A stretch of 16,807 bases of DNA, taken from assembly GCA_964604145.1 (NCBI GenBank), contig CAZRXS010000029.1, forward strand, positions 1 to 16,807, written 5' to 3'. The stretch is from Gudongella sp964604145 (GTDB lineage Bacteria > Bacillota > Clostridia > Tissierellales > Tissierellaceae). Every line of letters begins with the position of its first letter. The stretch's first letter is position 1. A program made the translations under genes and the position numbers. Below the pieces are notes generated by a model. That model had not been told where the DNA came from. It did no database searches and saw only the letters and a program-made list of their open reading frames with translations. Below are positions 6,148 through 13,843 of the stretch, piece by piece.

Positions 6148-6169
6148 ATCATTTTGAATTTAAAATGAT
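6148..6169. promoter_or_regulatory. Inverted repeat in the divergent intergenic region
   Basis: ATCATTTT (6148-6155) and AAAATGAT (6162-6169) form perfect 8-bp arms around GAATTT. It lies between the regulator start and the 11-bp repeats of the glycosidase promoter, and about 20 bp upstream of a TTGACA (minus strand, 6122-6127) that could serve the regulator gene. It overlaps a single TGTAATC (6144-6150). It could be an operator for a dimeric protein; no regulator is assigned. Confidence 0.4.
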
Positions 6170-6185
6170 ATTCGTTTTAAGCCAA

Positions 6186-6240
6186 TGTAATATAGATGTA
6201 ATACAATTGTAACCAACTCAAGACACCTTATCTATATAAT
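6186..6240 (+). promoter_or_regulatory. Glycosidase-gene promoter with three 11-bp-phased repeats
   Basis: TGTAATA (6186-6192), TGTAATA (6197-6203) and TGTAACC (6208-6214) begin at exact 11-bp intervals. A perfect TATAAT (6235-6240) follows. The base pairs at the expected −35 position (ACCAAC, 6212-6217) are a poor match and overlap the third repeat. A fourth, degenerate 11-bp step would end about 9 bp before the −10. The core GTAAT is the same as at the fibre-operon promoter, implying one shared activator, most simply the BTAD protein encoded between the two sites. Confidence 0.7.
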
Positions 6241-6274
6241 AAAAGTGATTGTAAAAATGAGAGGAGAAAGTAAG

Positions 6275-8347
6275 ATGAAAGTAAATAAAATAATATTAGC
6301 AGGCTTGTTTTCAGCTCTATTACTTATTTCAAGCCCTTTAAATAATAAAACTACCCTAGCAGCAACTTTATCACCAACAATATTAGAAGATAATCATACA
6401 ACTCCTATAGCATCTGGTCTAGTACACGAGGATATCAGGAGATTTACAGCTGATGGATGGCTTTCTTTAGATGTACTTAGGGTAGATTTAAATGATAACT
6501 ACACTGAGATAGGCCCTCTTTTTCATCCAGAGGGCTTATCTAAAAGAACTACTGTAAAAGGATTAGTTGAACAAAAAAATGCAGTTGCAGGTATAAATGG
6601 CGATTTTTTTAATACAACTCATATACCCACATCTTTAGGTGCACTAATCCATAAGGGTGAGATGATTTCATCTCCAAATAATTTACCAACATTTTATATA
6701 ACAAATGACAATGAAGCTAAAATTGATTATATGACTAAAAATATGACTATAATTAATAATTCTACCGGAAGACTTTTAACTATCGATACGGTAAATAAAT
6801 TACATGTAAATTTTGAAACTATTGCACTTTTAAATAAACACTGGGGGAAAAGTTCCATAGGCACTCAATTTAGAGCTGACTTATATGAGGTTTTAATTCA
6901 AGATGGGGTGGTTTTAGATAGACATTTTGGTGGGGACCCATTCCCAATACCTCAAAATGATACTGGATTTGTTTTAACATCTAAATCTACAAATTTATTA
7001 GACTTTAATATTGGAGATCGAATCTCTTATAGTCTTCAATCTAGTCCAGATTGGCAAAACTTGAAATTTGCAATTGGAGCAGGAGGAATGGTTCTAAGAG
7101 AAGGTGTGATTACTAATACAGATGTTCAGATTAAAGGCCTCCACCCAAGGACTGGGCTTGGTATTAGTCAAGATGGAAAAGAGCTTATTCTCGTTACAGT
7201 TGATGGTAGAGACCCGTACTTTAAAGGAGTTAGCCAAGAAAGCTTAGGTGCTATATTAAAGAATCTTGGGGCTTATAATGGGGTTAACTTTGATGGTGGC
7301 GGCTCAACTATGATGGCTGTTAAACCTATGGGACAAGCAAATGCAGTAGTGGTAAATAAAGCAAGTGAAAATAGGTCTGTTGTAAATGGGGTCGGTGTGT
7401 TTTCAAGTGCACCAAGGGGAAATCTTAATAAAATAAGTTTAACTACAAAAAAAGATAATGTTTTTATTGGCAATTCAATTGAATTAGAAATAAAAGCTTA
7501 TGATGAATTTAACAATATCTTTAATATTAACCTAAATGACATAAACTGGAGCGTTACTGATGACTTAGGTGTTGTTTCAAATGGAGTCTTTATAGCTAAT
7601 AAAGCTGGTATGGGTACTATAACAGCATGTTATAATAACATTTCTGCTTCTACTCCTATAAGAGTATTAGGATATCCTATTGATGCAAAAATGGATGAGC
7701 TAAATAAATCCTCTGAAATAATGGAAGGCGGATTTAAAATAACTGTATATAATGAGCCTGAAATTGAAGGGAACACACTTTTTACTAAGATAGTTTCAAC
7801 TAGTAGACTTACAAGTTTAACTGAAAGACTTTCCGCTTCGGAAATTGGTATCCAAATGAGTCCTGTAAATGATGCTTTTAAAAATTTGCTAACTCACTCT
7901 GAGATAGTTGATGGGACTTCCATCTTTGCGACTTATCAAAAAGGCAGTGTCTACACAATAAATTTACAAGCTGATAGTGTTGGAATTAGGTCGGCTGGAA
8001 GCAAGCAATGGGTTGATTTAATAGATAGCTTAAATTCTGTAGAAGAAAAAAATATAATTATTACTATTAGTAAACCTGTGTTTGGAAGCGCTGGATTCTC
8101 AGATAAATTAGAAGCAGATTTATTTCAAAACACTTTGGAGAAAGCTCAATTAAAAGGAAAGGATATCTTTGTTATTCAAAACGGGAATGTTAATGATTTG
8201 GAAATCAAGGAAGGAATAAGGTATTTTACTTTAAATAGAGGAAAGATTTCAACTCCTGAACAGATGTCTAATTATTCATTTATTGAATTTACAGTAAATG
8301 GAGAGGATATAAGCTACCAAAGAGTTTATCCTTATAGCTTAAAATAA
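6275..8347 (+). CDS. Secreted phosphodiester glycosidase (NAGPA-domain) family protein
   Basis: A 690-residue exported protein. The start is ATG at 6275, with AGGAG 8 nt upstream; the upstream GTG at 6245 lies at the predicted transcription start and is unlikely. A Sec signal peptide (1-30, LAA) precedes the NAGPA domain (about 60-380) with NGDFF (108-112), HPRTGLG (290-296), VDGR (309-312) and DGGGST (340-345), the usual fingerprints. By family, such proteins cleave GlcNAc-1-phosphodiesters or process exopolysaccharide. A bacterial Ig-like (Big_2-type) domain follows (about 385-475). The C-terminal 200 residues are not firmly recognised; IIITISKPVFG … GIRYFTL faintly recalls calcineurin-like phosphoesterases but lacks the metal-binding histidines. 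The gene is divergent from the BTAD regulator and has its probable site upstream. Substrate is unknown; matrix or wall-polymer trimming is inference. Confidence 0.85.
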   Translation: MKVNKIILAGLFSALLLISSPLNNKTTLAATLSPTILEDNHTTPIASGLVHEDIRRFTADGWLSLDVLRVDLNDNYTEIGPLFHPEGLSKRTTVKGLVEQKNAVAGINGDFFNTTHIPTSLGALIHKGEMISSPNNLPTFYITNDNEAKIDYMTKNMTIINNSTGRLLTIDTVNKLHVNFETIALLNKHWGKSSIGTQFRADLYEVLIQDGVVLDRHFGGDPFPIPQNDTGFVLTSKSTNLLDFNIGDRISYSLQSSPDWQNLKFAIGAGGMVLREGVITNTDVQIKGLHPRTGLGISQDGKELILVTVDGRDPYFKGVSQESLGAILKNLGAYNGVNFDGGGSTMMAVKPMGQANAVVVNKASENRSVVNGVGVFSSAPRGNLNKISLTTKKDNVFIGNSIELEIKAYDEFNNIFNINLNDINWSVTDDLGVVSNGVFIANKAGMGTITACYNNISASTPIRVLGYPIDAKMDELNKSSEIMEGGFKITVYNEPEIEGNTLFTKIVSTSRLTSLTERLSASEIGIQMSPVNDAFKNLLTHSEIVDGTSIFATYQKGSVYTINLQADSVGIRSAGSKQWVDLIDSLNSVEEKNIIITISKPVFGSAGFSDKLEADLFQNTLEKAQLKGKDIFVIQNGNVNDLEIKEGIRYFTLNRGKISTPEQMSNYSFIEFTVNGEDISYQRVYPYSLK

Positions 8348-8365
8348 TATAAGTTCTGCCATTCT

Positions 8366-8409
8366 AAAAAAATACTACACGAAATTTAAATATCATGTAG
8401 TATTTTTAT
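8366..8409. terminator. Bidirectional terminator between the glycosidase and mbl genes
   Basis: AAATACTACA (8370-8379) pairs with TGTAGTATTT (8396-8405) around a 16-nt AT-rich loop. An A run lies on the left and a T-rich run on the right, so it can end the plus-strand glycosidase transcript and the minus-strand murA–mbl transcript. The mbl stop codon begins 4 nt away. Confidence 0.85.
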
Positions 8410-8412
8410 TTT

Positions 8413-9429
8413 TTAAAATCTTTTAGATTCATGCATTGTTTTTTCTAGTATCGCAATAGAATCTAATGACTTTCCTGTCCCTATTGCAACACATTCTACT
8501 GGATCATCAGAAACTCTTGTGGTAATGCCGGTTCTCTCGTAAATAAGCTTATCCAGCCCATTAAGCAAAGCTCCACCACCTGTTAAGTACATACCTGCAC
8601 CACTAATATCAGAGGAAAGTTCAGGCGCTGTTTTTTCAAGGACCTCGTGGATAGCTTTAATAATTTCATTTACAGGCTCATACAGAGCTTCTAACATATC
8701 ATTTGAGGAAACTGTGACATTTAAAGGTAGTCCTGTTAAGAGATTCCTACCTTTAATCTCCATAAATTTTTCTTCTTCAAATGGATATGCACATCCAATC
8801 TGGACCTTTAGGCTTTCAGCTGACCGCTCACCAATCATCATATTGTATTTTTTTCGTATATACCTAGTTATTGCTTCATCCATCTCATCTCCAGCAGTTT
8901 TAATTGATTTGCTAACTACAATTCCACCCAATGAAATGACTGCAACATCTGAAGTACCTCCACCGACATCTACAATCATATTCCCATCTGGTTGAGTGAT
9001 ATCTAAGCCTGCGCCAATGGCTGCAGCAATAGGTTCCTCTATAAGATAGGTTTTTCTTGCCCCAGCCTCGTTACTAGCTTCTATTACTGCTCTTTTTTCA
9101 ACTTCGGTAATTCCACTTGGAACACATATAATTATTCTTGGCTTAAAAAGCATATTGCCTAAAGCTTTTTTTATAAAATACTTTAACATTCTTTCTGTAA
9201 TACTGTAATCCGAAATAACTCCATCTTTCAAAGGTCTTATTGCAACTATATTCCCTGGAGTTCTACCTAGCATGTTTCTAGCCTCTTCACCCACGGCCAA
9301 AAATTTATTTGTATAATTATCAATAGCTACTACTGATGGTTCCTTTAAAACTATTCCCTTCCCCTTAACATAGACCAATACAGTAGCTGTACCAAGGTCA
9401 ATGCCAACATCAGCCCTAAATGCGCACAT
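8413..9429 (-). CDS. mbl: Actin-like rod-shape protein, MreB/Mbl family
   Basis: A 338-residue actin-like ATPase that forms membrane-associated filaments guiding lateral peptidoglycan synthesis. The ATP-binding motifs are clear: phosphate-1 DLGT (11-14), connect-1 region EEPIAAAIGAG (131-141), phosphate-2 DVGGGTSD (154-161) and the adenosine motif TGGGALLNGL near 285. VGEEARNMLGRTPGNIVAIRPLKDGVI is typical of Mbl/MreB. Length is normal. The start has AAAGGAGGG 5 nt upstream. It follows murA by 30 nt, so the two are probably cotranscribed. In Bacillus, mbl lies near murAA with spoIID, spoIIQ and spoIIID nearby. The location favours Mbl over MreB, though paralogue naming from sequence alone is uncertain. 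Confidence 0.93.
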   Translation of the reverse strand: MCAFRADVGIDLGTATVLVYVKGKGIVLKEPSVVAIDNYTNKFLAVGEEARNMLGRTPGNIVAIRPLKDGVISDYSITERMLKYFIKKALGNMLFKPRIIICVPSGITEVEKRAVIEASNEAGARKTYLIEEPIAAAIGAGLDITQPDGNMIVDVGGGTSDVAVISLGGIVVSKSIKTAGDEMDEAITRYIRKKYNMMIGERSAESLKVQIGCAYPFEEEKFMEIKGRNLLTGLPLNVTVSSNDMLEALYEPVNEIIKAIHEVLEKTAPELSSDISGAGMYLTGGGALLNGLDKLIYERTGITTRVSDDPVECVAIGTGKSLDSIAILEKTMHESKRF

Positions 9430-9459
9430 GTTTTCCCTCCTTTGCGGGATATTTGTTTA

Positions 9460-10722
9460 TTAATCTGTAAATGTCTTACGATAGATCTTTGCACCTAAGC
9501 TTGTAAACTTTGCTTCTATTCCATCATAACCCCTATCTATATGGTAAACATTTTCTATTTCTGTAGTTCCATCAGCTACCAAACCAGCTAAAACCAATGC
9601 TGCCCCTGCTCTTAAATCAGAGGCTTTAACCTGAGCTCCTTTTAAACTTTTAACTCCTTTTAAAATAGCAGCGCGATCGTCAATTGTGATATCAGCACCC
9701 ATCTTTATAAGCTCATTTGCATGCATAAAACGATTTTCAAAAACTGTCTCCATTACTTTACTATCTCCTTCAAGTATAGCCATTAAAGCCATAAATTGCG
9801 CTTGCATATCTGTAGGAAAGCCAGGATAAGGTAGAGTTTTAATGGAAATTGCATTAAGTTTGTTTTTAGCTATAACTCTAATGCTATCGATACCTTCTTC
9901 TATTTCACATCCAGCTTCTTTTAATTTTGCTGTTATAGGCTTTAGGTGGTTATTGATAACATTATCAACTATTACATCTCCGCCAGTAATTGCTGCTGCA
10001 ACCATAAATGTGCCTGCCTCTATCCTATCAGGTATTATTGAGTGTACTGCTCCACCGAGCTTTTTTACACCTTTTATTTTAATTGTTGATGTTCCAGCAC
10101 CTCTTATATCTGCACCAAGCTTATTTAAAAAGTTAGATAAATCTACTATTTCAGGCTCCATTGCTGCATTATCTATTATGGTTTCACCCTGGGCCATAGT
10201 TGCAGCCATCATAATATTTTCAGTTGCTCCAACTGAAGGAAAGTCCAAATAAATTATATCGCCTACCAAATTTTCAACATTTGCTTCTATATTGCTTTCA
10301 TCTACCACAATATTTGCGCCTAATGCCCTAAATCCTTTTAAGTGAAGATCTATAGGTCTGGTGCCAATTGCACATCCTCCCGGTAATGAATTCTTAGTCT
10401 TACCCATCCTAGTTAATAGAGGTCCCATAACAAGAAATGATGCCCTCATTTTACTCATAAGCTCATAACTTGTTTGGTGGCCGTTTACATCTGCAGAATT
10501 TATTTTAATGATATTTTTATCTAAGTATTCAACTTTGCTCCCTAAAGAGAGCAAAACTTCACACATCAATTGGACATCTTTTAACTTTGGTACATCTTCT
10601 AAAATTATATCTTCCGTTCCCAAAAGTGATGCCGCAAGTATTGGTAGCGCAGCATTTTTTGCTCCACTCACCCTAACAGTACCCCTTAATGGAGGACTTT
10701 TCTCCACTAAAATTTTATCCAA
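9460..10722 (-). CDS. murA: UDP-N-acetylglucosamine 1-carboxyvinyltransferase
   Basis: A 420-residue cytoplasmic enzyme that transfers enolpyruvate from PEP to UDP-GlcNAc, the first committed step of peptidoglycan synthesis. The N-terminal VSGAKNAALP holds the K22-N23 substrate pair. The active loop has PGGCAIGTRP with the catalytic cysteine at 117, so fosfomycin sensitivity at the target is expected. GFPTDMQAQ and RFMHANEL are further conserved motifs. Length is standard. The start is TTG at 10722, supported by a GGGGGAG ribosome site 7 nt upstream; there is no nearby in-frame ATG. A leader of about 95 nt carries a palindrome, and a terminator separates it from wecB upstream. It heads a murA–mbl unit linking precursor supply with the cell-shape scaffold. 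Confidence 0.97.
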   Translation of the reverse strand: MDKILVEKSPPLRGTVRVSGAKNAALPILAASLLGTEDIILEDVPKLKDVQLMCEVLLSLGSKVEYLDKNIIKINSADVNGHQTSYELMSKMRASFLVMGPLLTRMGKTKNSLPGGCAIGTRPIDLHLKGFRALGANIVVDESNIEANVENLVGDIIYLDFPSVGATENIMMAATMAQGETIIDNAAMEPEIVDLSNFLNKLGADIRGAGTSTIKIKGVKKLGGAVHSIIPDRIEAGTFMVAAAITGGDVIVDNVINNHLKPITAKLKEAGCEIEEGIDSIRVIAKNKLNAISIKTLPYPGFPTDMQAQFMALMAILEGDSKVMETVFENRFMHANELIKMGADITIDDRAAILKGVKSLKGAQVKASDLRAGAALVLAGLVADGTTEIENVYHIDRGYDGIEAKFTSLGAKIYRKTFTD

Positions 10723-10775
10723 AAAAATCTCCCCCTATATACTCAAATCGGGTATTATAAGCTATTATTTTTTAT

Positions 10776-10795
10776 ATTATGTATGTATACATAAT
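10776..10795. promoter_or_regulatory. 20-bp palindrome in the murA leader
   Basis: ATTATGTAT (10776-10784) and ATACATAAT (10787-10795) are perfect 9-bp arms around GT. The site lies about 20-40 bp downstream of the predicted murA start point, where a bound repressor would block elongation or initiation. No U-tract follows, so it is not a terminator. It could also be a chance AT-rich palindrome. Confidence 0.45.
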
Positions 10796-10823
10796 CACTC
10801 AAATAATTCCCATTAACTTCTAT

Positions 10824-10851
10824 ATTATATCATCTATAACTGTCTTTTGCA
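10824..10851 (-). promoter_or_regulatory. murA–mbl promoter (extended −10)
   Basis: On the minus strand, TGATATAAT gives a perfect TATAAT (10824-10829) preceded by the extended −10 TGn. The −35 is weak (TGCAAA, 10846-10851, 16-bp spacing). It lies just after the wecB-side terminator structure, as expected for a new transcription unit. Confidence 0.6.
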
Positions 10852-10852
10852 T

Positions 10853-10910
10853 TAAAAAATAAAACACTCTCTTTTAACTCTCTTTTAAAAGAGAGCAAAG
10901 AGAGTTTTTT
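10853..10910 (-). terminator. Nested-hairpin terminator after wecB
   Basis: An outer stem ACTCTCTTT (10866-10874)/AAAGAGAGT (10897-10905) encloses an 18-bp palindrome CTCTCTTTTAAAAGAGAG (10878-10895). On the minus strand it is followed by GTTTTATTTTTT. The inner and outer arms are near-copies of one another, so alternative pairings are possible. It ends the wecA–wecB transcript about 17 nt after the wecB stop. Confidence 0.85.
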
Positions 10911-10921
10911 GAGATAATATA

Positions 10922-12046
10922 TTAGTTTAAACCTTGTTTTTTAAGTTCATTTACAATTACATCTACTATTATTTCTGCTGCTCTTCCATCGCCATACGGG
11001 TTTACTGCTTTTGCCATTTTTTCATACTCTGCATTGTCTTCAAGTAGTTTTACCAAGTTCTTATAAATATCCTTATATTCAGTTCCAACAAGTTTTGCGG
11101 TTCCAGCGGTGATTCCCTCGGGTCTTTCTGTCTCTTCTCTAACTACCAAAACAGGCTTTGCAAGCGCTGGTGCTTCTTCTTGAAGGCCACCAGAATCAGT
11201 TACAGTCAAGTAAGCCCTTGCCATTATATTTGTAAAAGGAGCATAATCTAGTGGTTCAGTTAACATCACTTTAGGATTATTTTTAAATACTCCATTCGCA
11301 ATCTCTCTTACCTTAGGATTTAAGTGAACTGGAAAAACTACAAGTACATCTTCAAATAACTCTATAGCATCTTTTACTGCATTAAATATATTTTCCATAG
11401 GCTTTCCAAGGTTTTCTCTTCTATGGCTTGTTAAAAGAATCAGCCTTTTATTCTTAAAATCTATGTTGTTAAGCCTATTATCTTGAAATATGTAATCTTC
11501 TTTAACTGCATATTTAAGAGCATCTATAACAGTGTTACCAGTAATAAATATCTTCTCTTTTGGATAGCCTTCTTTTAAAAGGTTATCTCTATTTGCTTTT
11601 GTAGGAGCAAAATGAAAATCCGAAACAACTCCTGTAAGCTTTCTATTTGCTTCCTCAGGGTATGGCGAATAGAGGTTGCCACTTCTTAATCCCGCTTCAA
11701 CATGACCGATTCTAACCTTTTGATAAAATGCAGCTAAAGCTCCAGCAAATACAGTTGTTGTATCACCTTGAACAAGTAGAATATCAGGCTTTTCTTTTTT
11801 TATAACATCCTCTAAACCCTTTAAAGCATTTGTTGTAATATCTGTCAATGTTTGTCCAGGTTTAAAAATATCAAGATCATAATCAGGTTCTATTTCAAAT
11901 AGATTTATAACCTGATCTAACATTTCTCTGTGTTGAGCTGTTATACAAATTACCTGGTCAAGATCAGGCCTTTTATCTATAGCTTTTATAATAGGTGCCA
12001 TTTTTACACCTTCTGGTCTTGTTCCAAATACTGTCATTATTTTCAT
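10922..12046 (-). CDS. wecB: UDP-N-acetylglucosamine 2-epimerase (non-hydrolysing)
   Basis: A 374-residue cytoplasmic enzyme interconverting UDP-GlcNAc and UDP-ManNAc, the ManNAc donor precursor for teichoic-acid linkage units or other surface glycans (mnaA in Bacillus). The nucleotide-binding start FGTRPEGVKMAP is typical. Residues equivalent to the E. coli catalytic set fall at the same numbers: D95 in GDTTT, E117 in HVEAGLR and E131 in PEEANR. A histidine in TSHRREN (208) matches His213. C-terminal DSGGLQEEAPAL and ETERPEG close the UDP site. Length is normal. Its ATG overlaps the wecA stop by 4 nt (ATGA), so translation is coupled to wecA. Confidence 0.96.
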   Translation of the reverse strand: MKIMTVFGTRPEGVKMAPIIKAIDKRPDLDQVICITAQHREMLDQVINLFEIEPDYDLDIFKPGQTLTDITTNALKGLEDVIKKEKPDILLVQGDTTTVFAGALAAFYQKVRIGHVEAGLRSGNLYSPYPEEANRKLTGVVSDFHFAPTKANRDNLLKEGYPKEKIFITGNTVIDALKYAVKEDYIFQDNRLNNIDFKNKRLILLTSHRRENLGKPMENIFNAVKDAIELFEDVLVVFPVHLNPKVREIANGVFKNNPKVMLTEPLDYAPFTNIMARAYLTVTDSGGLQEEAPALAKPVLVVREETERPEGITAGTAKLVGTEYKDIYKNLVKLLEDNAEYEKMAKAVNPYGDGRAAEIIVDVIVNELKKQGLN

Positions 12047-13089
12047 TTCTGGTCTTCCTCCTCTTTGCTCTTTGATGAAAACATCCCTAATCTAAACGCA
12101 AAAAATAGGGCAACTACAAGTAATATGGCTGACATCCATACAGCCTGTGAACTATTTACTTTTGATATTAGGACTGCAAATAAACCGAAAACTCCTGAAA
12201 TTGCATAAAGAATCAAAACAGTTTTTTTCTGTGTAAAGCCTTTTTCTAGTAATTTATGGTGAAGATGGCTTTTATCTGCCGTCATTATTGATTGGCCTTT
12301 AGAAACTCTTCTAAATATCGCAAACGTTGTATCAAAAATAGGCACCCCTAATATAATTATTGGTATAATCATAGCTATTGTAGCAACGCTTTTTAAAGCA
12401 CCTTCAATAGATATAATCGCCAGCATATAACCTAAAAATAAGGAGCCTGTATCTCCCATAAATATTTTTGCAGGGTTAAAATTATAAGGCAAAAAACCCA
12501 AACATGCCCCTGCCACAAGTGCTGCTAAGACCTCAATAAAACCTAGTTCCATTTTCAGTGCTACTAGCATAAAGGAAAAGCTAGATATAAAGGCGACTCC
12601 ACCTGCAAGGCCATCAAGCCCATCTATAAGATTAAGTGTATTAGTAATCCCTACTATCCAAAATATTGTGATTGGTATAGTAAACCAACTCAATCCAAAA
12701 CCAGTAGATCCTAGTACAAATGGATTTGTAATGTTCTGTATGCTTATCCCACCCCAAATTGCAATAGCTGCTGCAAGTATCTGGTAAAATAGTTTTTCCT
12801 TAGGTGTTGTTCCCCTTATATCATCTTTAATACCCGATATTAATATTAAAGTTGCACCAATTAAAATCGCTATAAATTTTTTATCTTTTGGCAAAAACAA
12901 TACCATGCCTATTACAACTGCTATGTACATAGCTAAACCACCCATAAGTGGCATAGCTACCCTATGGACTCGTCTTTCATCTTTTGGGACATCCATAGCC
13001 CCTATCCTCTTTGCAAATTTTATTACTAATGGTGTTAAAATCAAAGCCATTAAAAACGCCAGTAAAAATGGAAGTAAAACTCTTTGCAT
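12043..13089 (-). CDS. wecA: Undecaprenyl-phosphate GlcNAc-1-phosphate transferase (WecA/TagO)
   Basis: A 348-residue polytopic membrane enzyme that transfers GlcNAc-1-phosphate from UDP-GlcNAc to undecaprenyl phosphate, starting teichoic-acid-type or other wall glycopolymers. Family motifs are all present: DDIRG (89-93), NLIDGLDGLAGG (153-164), KIFMGDTGS (208-216) and the cytoplasmic HLHH (275-278). About ten hydrophobic segments and a charged C-terminal tail (SKEEEDQK) are visible. The ATG has AGGAG 8 nt upstream. It overlaps wecB and has a strong promoter just upstream, so wecA–wecB form a two-gene unit. tagO is the Bacillus name for the same role. Confidence 0.96.
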   Translation of the reverse strand: MQRVLLPFLLAFLMALILTPLVIKFAKRIGAMDVPKDERRVHRVAMPLMGGLAMYIAVVIGMVLFLPKDKKFIAILIGATLILISGIKDDIRGTTPKEKLFYQILAAAIAIWGGISIQNITNPFVLGSTGFGLSWFTIPITIFWIVGITNTLNLIDGLDGLAGGVAFISSFSFMLVALKMELGFIEVLAALVAGACLGFLPYNFNPAKIFMGDTGSLFLGYMLAIISIEGALKSVATIAMIIPIIILGVPIFDTTFAIFRRVSKGQSIMTADKSHLHHKLLEKGFTQKKTVLILYAISGVFGLFAVLISKVNSSQAVWMSAILLVVALFFAFRLGMFSSKSKEEEDQK

Positions 13090-13119
13090 AATAAAGTCTC
13101 CTAAGCTAGTAATATATTG

Positions 13120-13148
13120 ATAATATCCAACTCTTTATTGTAAGTCAA
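13120..13148 (-). promoter_or_regulatory. Sigma-A-type promoter for wecA–wecB
   Basis: TTGACT (minus strand, 13143-13148) and TATTAT (13120-13125) each match 5 of 6 consensus bases and are separated by exactly 17 bp. Transcription would start near 13113, giving a short leader before the wecA ribosome site. The −35 abuts the tail of the upp terminator. Confidence 0.75.
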
Positions 13149-13175
13149 ATGAAAAGAGCAGCAAAAAACTGCTCT
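13147..13175 (-). terminator. Probable terminator after upp
   Basis: AGAGCAG (13155-13161) pairs with CTGCTCT (13169-13175) around a 7-nt loop, followed on the minus strand by TTTCATTT. The U-tract is short and interrupted, so readthrough into wecA is likely. The hairpin lies 6 nt after the upp stop codon. Confidence 0.65.
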
Positions 13176-13181
13176 GTAAGT

Positions 13182-13811
13182 TTACTTGGTTCCAAATAAT
13201 CTATCACCTGCATCTCCTAAGCCAGGGACAATATAAGCATGTTCATCTAATTTTTCATCAAGTGCCGCTAGGTAAATATCAACATCTGGAGCAGCTTTTT
13301 GTACTGCCTCTACGCCTTGTGGAGCTCCTATCAAACATACAAGTTTTATATTTTTTGATCCACTCTTTTTTAGAAAATTAATGGCTGCGATGGCTGAACC
13401 TCCTGTGGCTAGCATTGGATCTAAAACTATTAAATCTCTATCTGCTACATCCATTGGAAGCTTGCAATAATACTCAACAGGCATCAGTGTTTCTGGATTC
13501 CTGTATAATCCTATATGTCCAACTTTTGCAGCTGGGATAAGGTTTAACATTCCATCAACCATTCCAAGACCAGCCCTTAATATAGGAACAAGTCCTACTT
13601 TCTTGCCAGATATAACTGGGGATATCATCTTTGTTATAGGTGTTTCTATTTCAATATCCTCTAAGGGGAAGTCCCTTGTTACTTCATATGCCATCAATGT
13701 CGAAAGCTCCTTAACCAATTCTCTAAAATCTTTAGAACCTGTTTTTATATCTCGTATCATAGTAATTTTATGTTTGATAAGTGGATGATCCATTAAGACT
13801 AGTTTTGACAT
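13182..13811 (-). CDS. upp: Uracil phosphoribosyltransferase
   Basis: A 209-residue cytoplasmic pyrimidine-salvage enzyme making UMP from uracil and PRPP. The PRPP loop LIVLDPMLATGGSA (127-140) and the C-terminal uracil-binding stretch YIVPGLGDAGDR are intact, and GLVPILRAGLGM is typical. Length is exactly that of the family. The ATG follows GGGAG by 7 nt. It sits 32 nt after rpiB, with no terminator seen between, so it is likely part of the prfA-side operon. A hairpin follows it. Confidence 0.97.
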   Translation of the reverse strand: MSKLVLMDHPLIKHKITMIRDIKTGSKDFRELVKELSTLMAYEVTRDFPLEDIEIETPITKMISPVISGKKVGLVPILRAGLGMVDGMLNLIPAAKVGHIGLYRNPETLMPVEYYCKLPMDVADRDLIVLDPMLATGGSAIAAINFLKKSGSKNIKLVCLIGAPQGVEAVQKAAPDVDIYLAALDEKLDEHAYIVPGLGDAGDRLFGTK

Positions 13812-13843
13812 AAAAGCTCTCCCTTCAATTTTTGTCTTTAATA

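Noticed and set aside
6245..6274. Upstream GTG start for the glycosidase
   Set aside because: It lies 5 bp after the −10 box, at or before the transcription start. AGGAG is placed for the ATG at 6275, which begins a proper signal peptide.
9842..10252. Plus-strand 136-residue open frame
   Set aside because: It lies wholly antisense inside murA, whose motifs are intact, and has no start signal or family resemblance.
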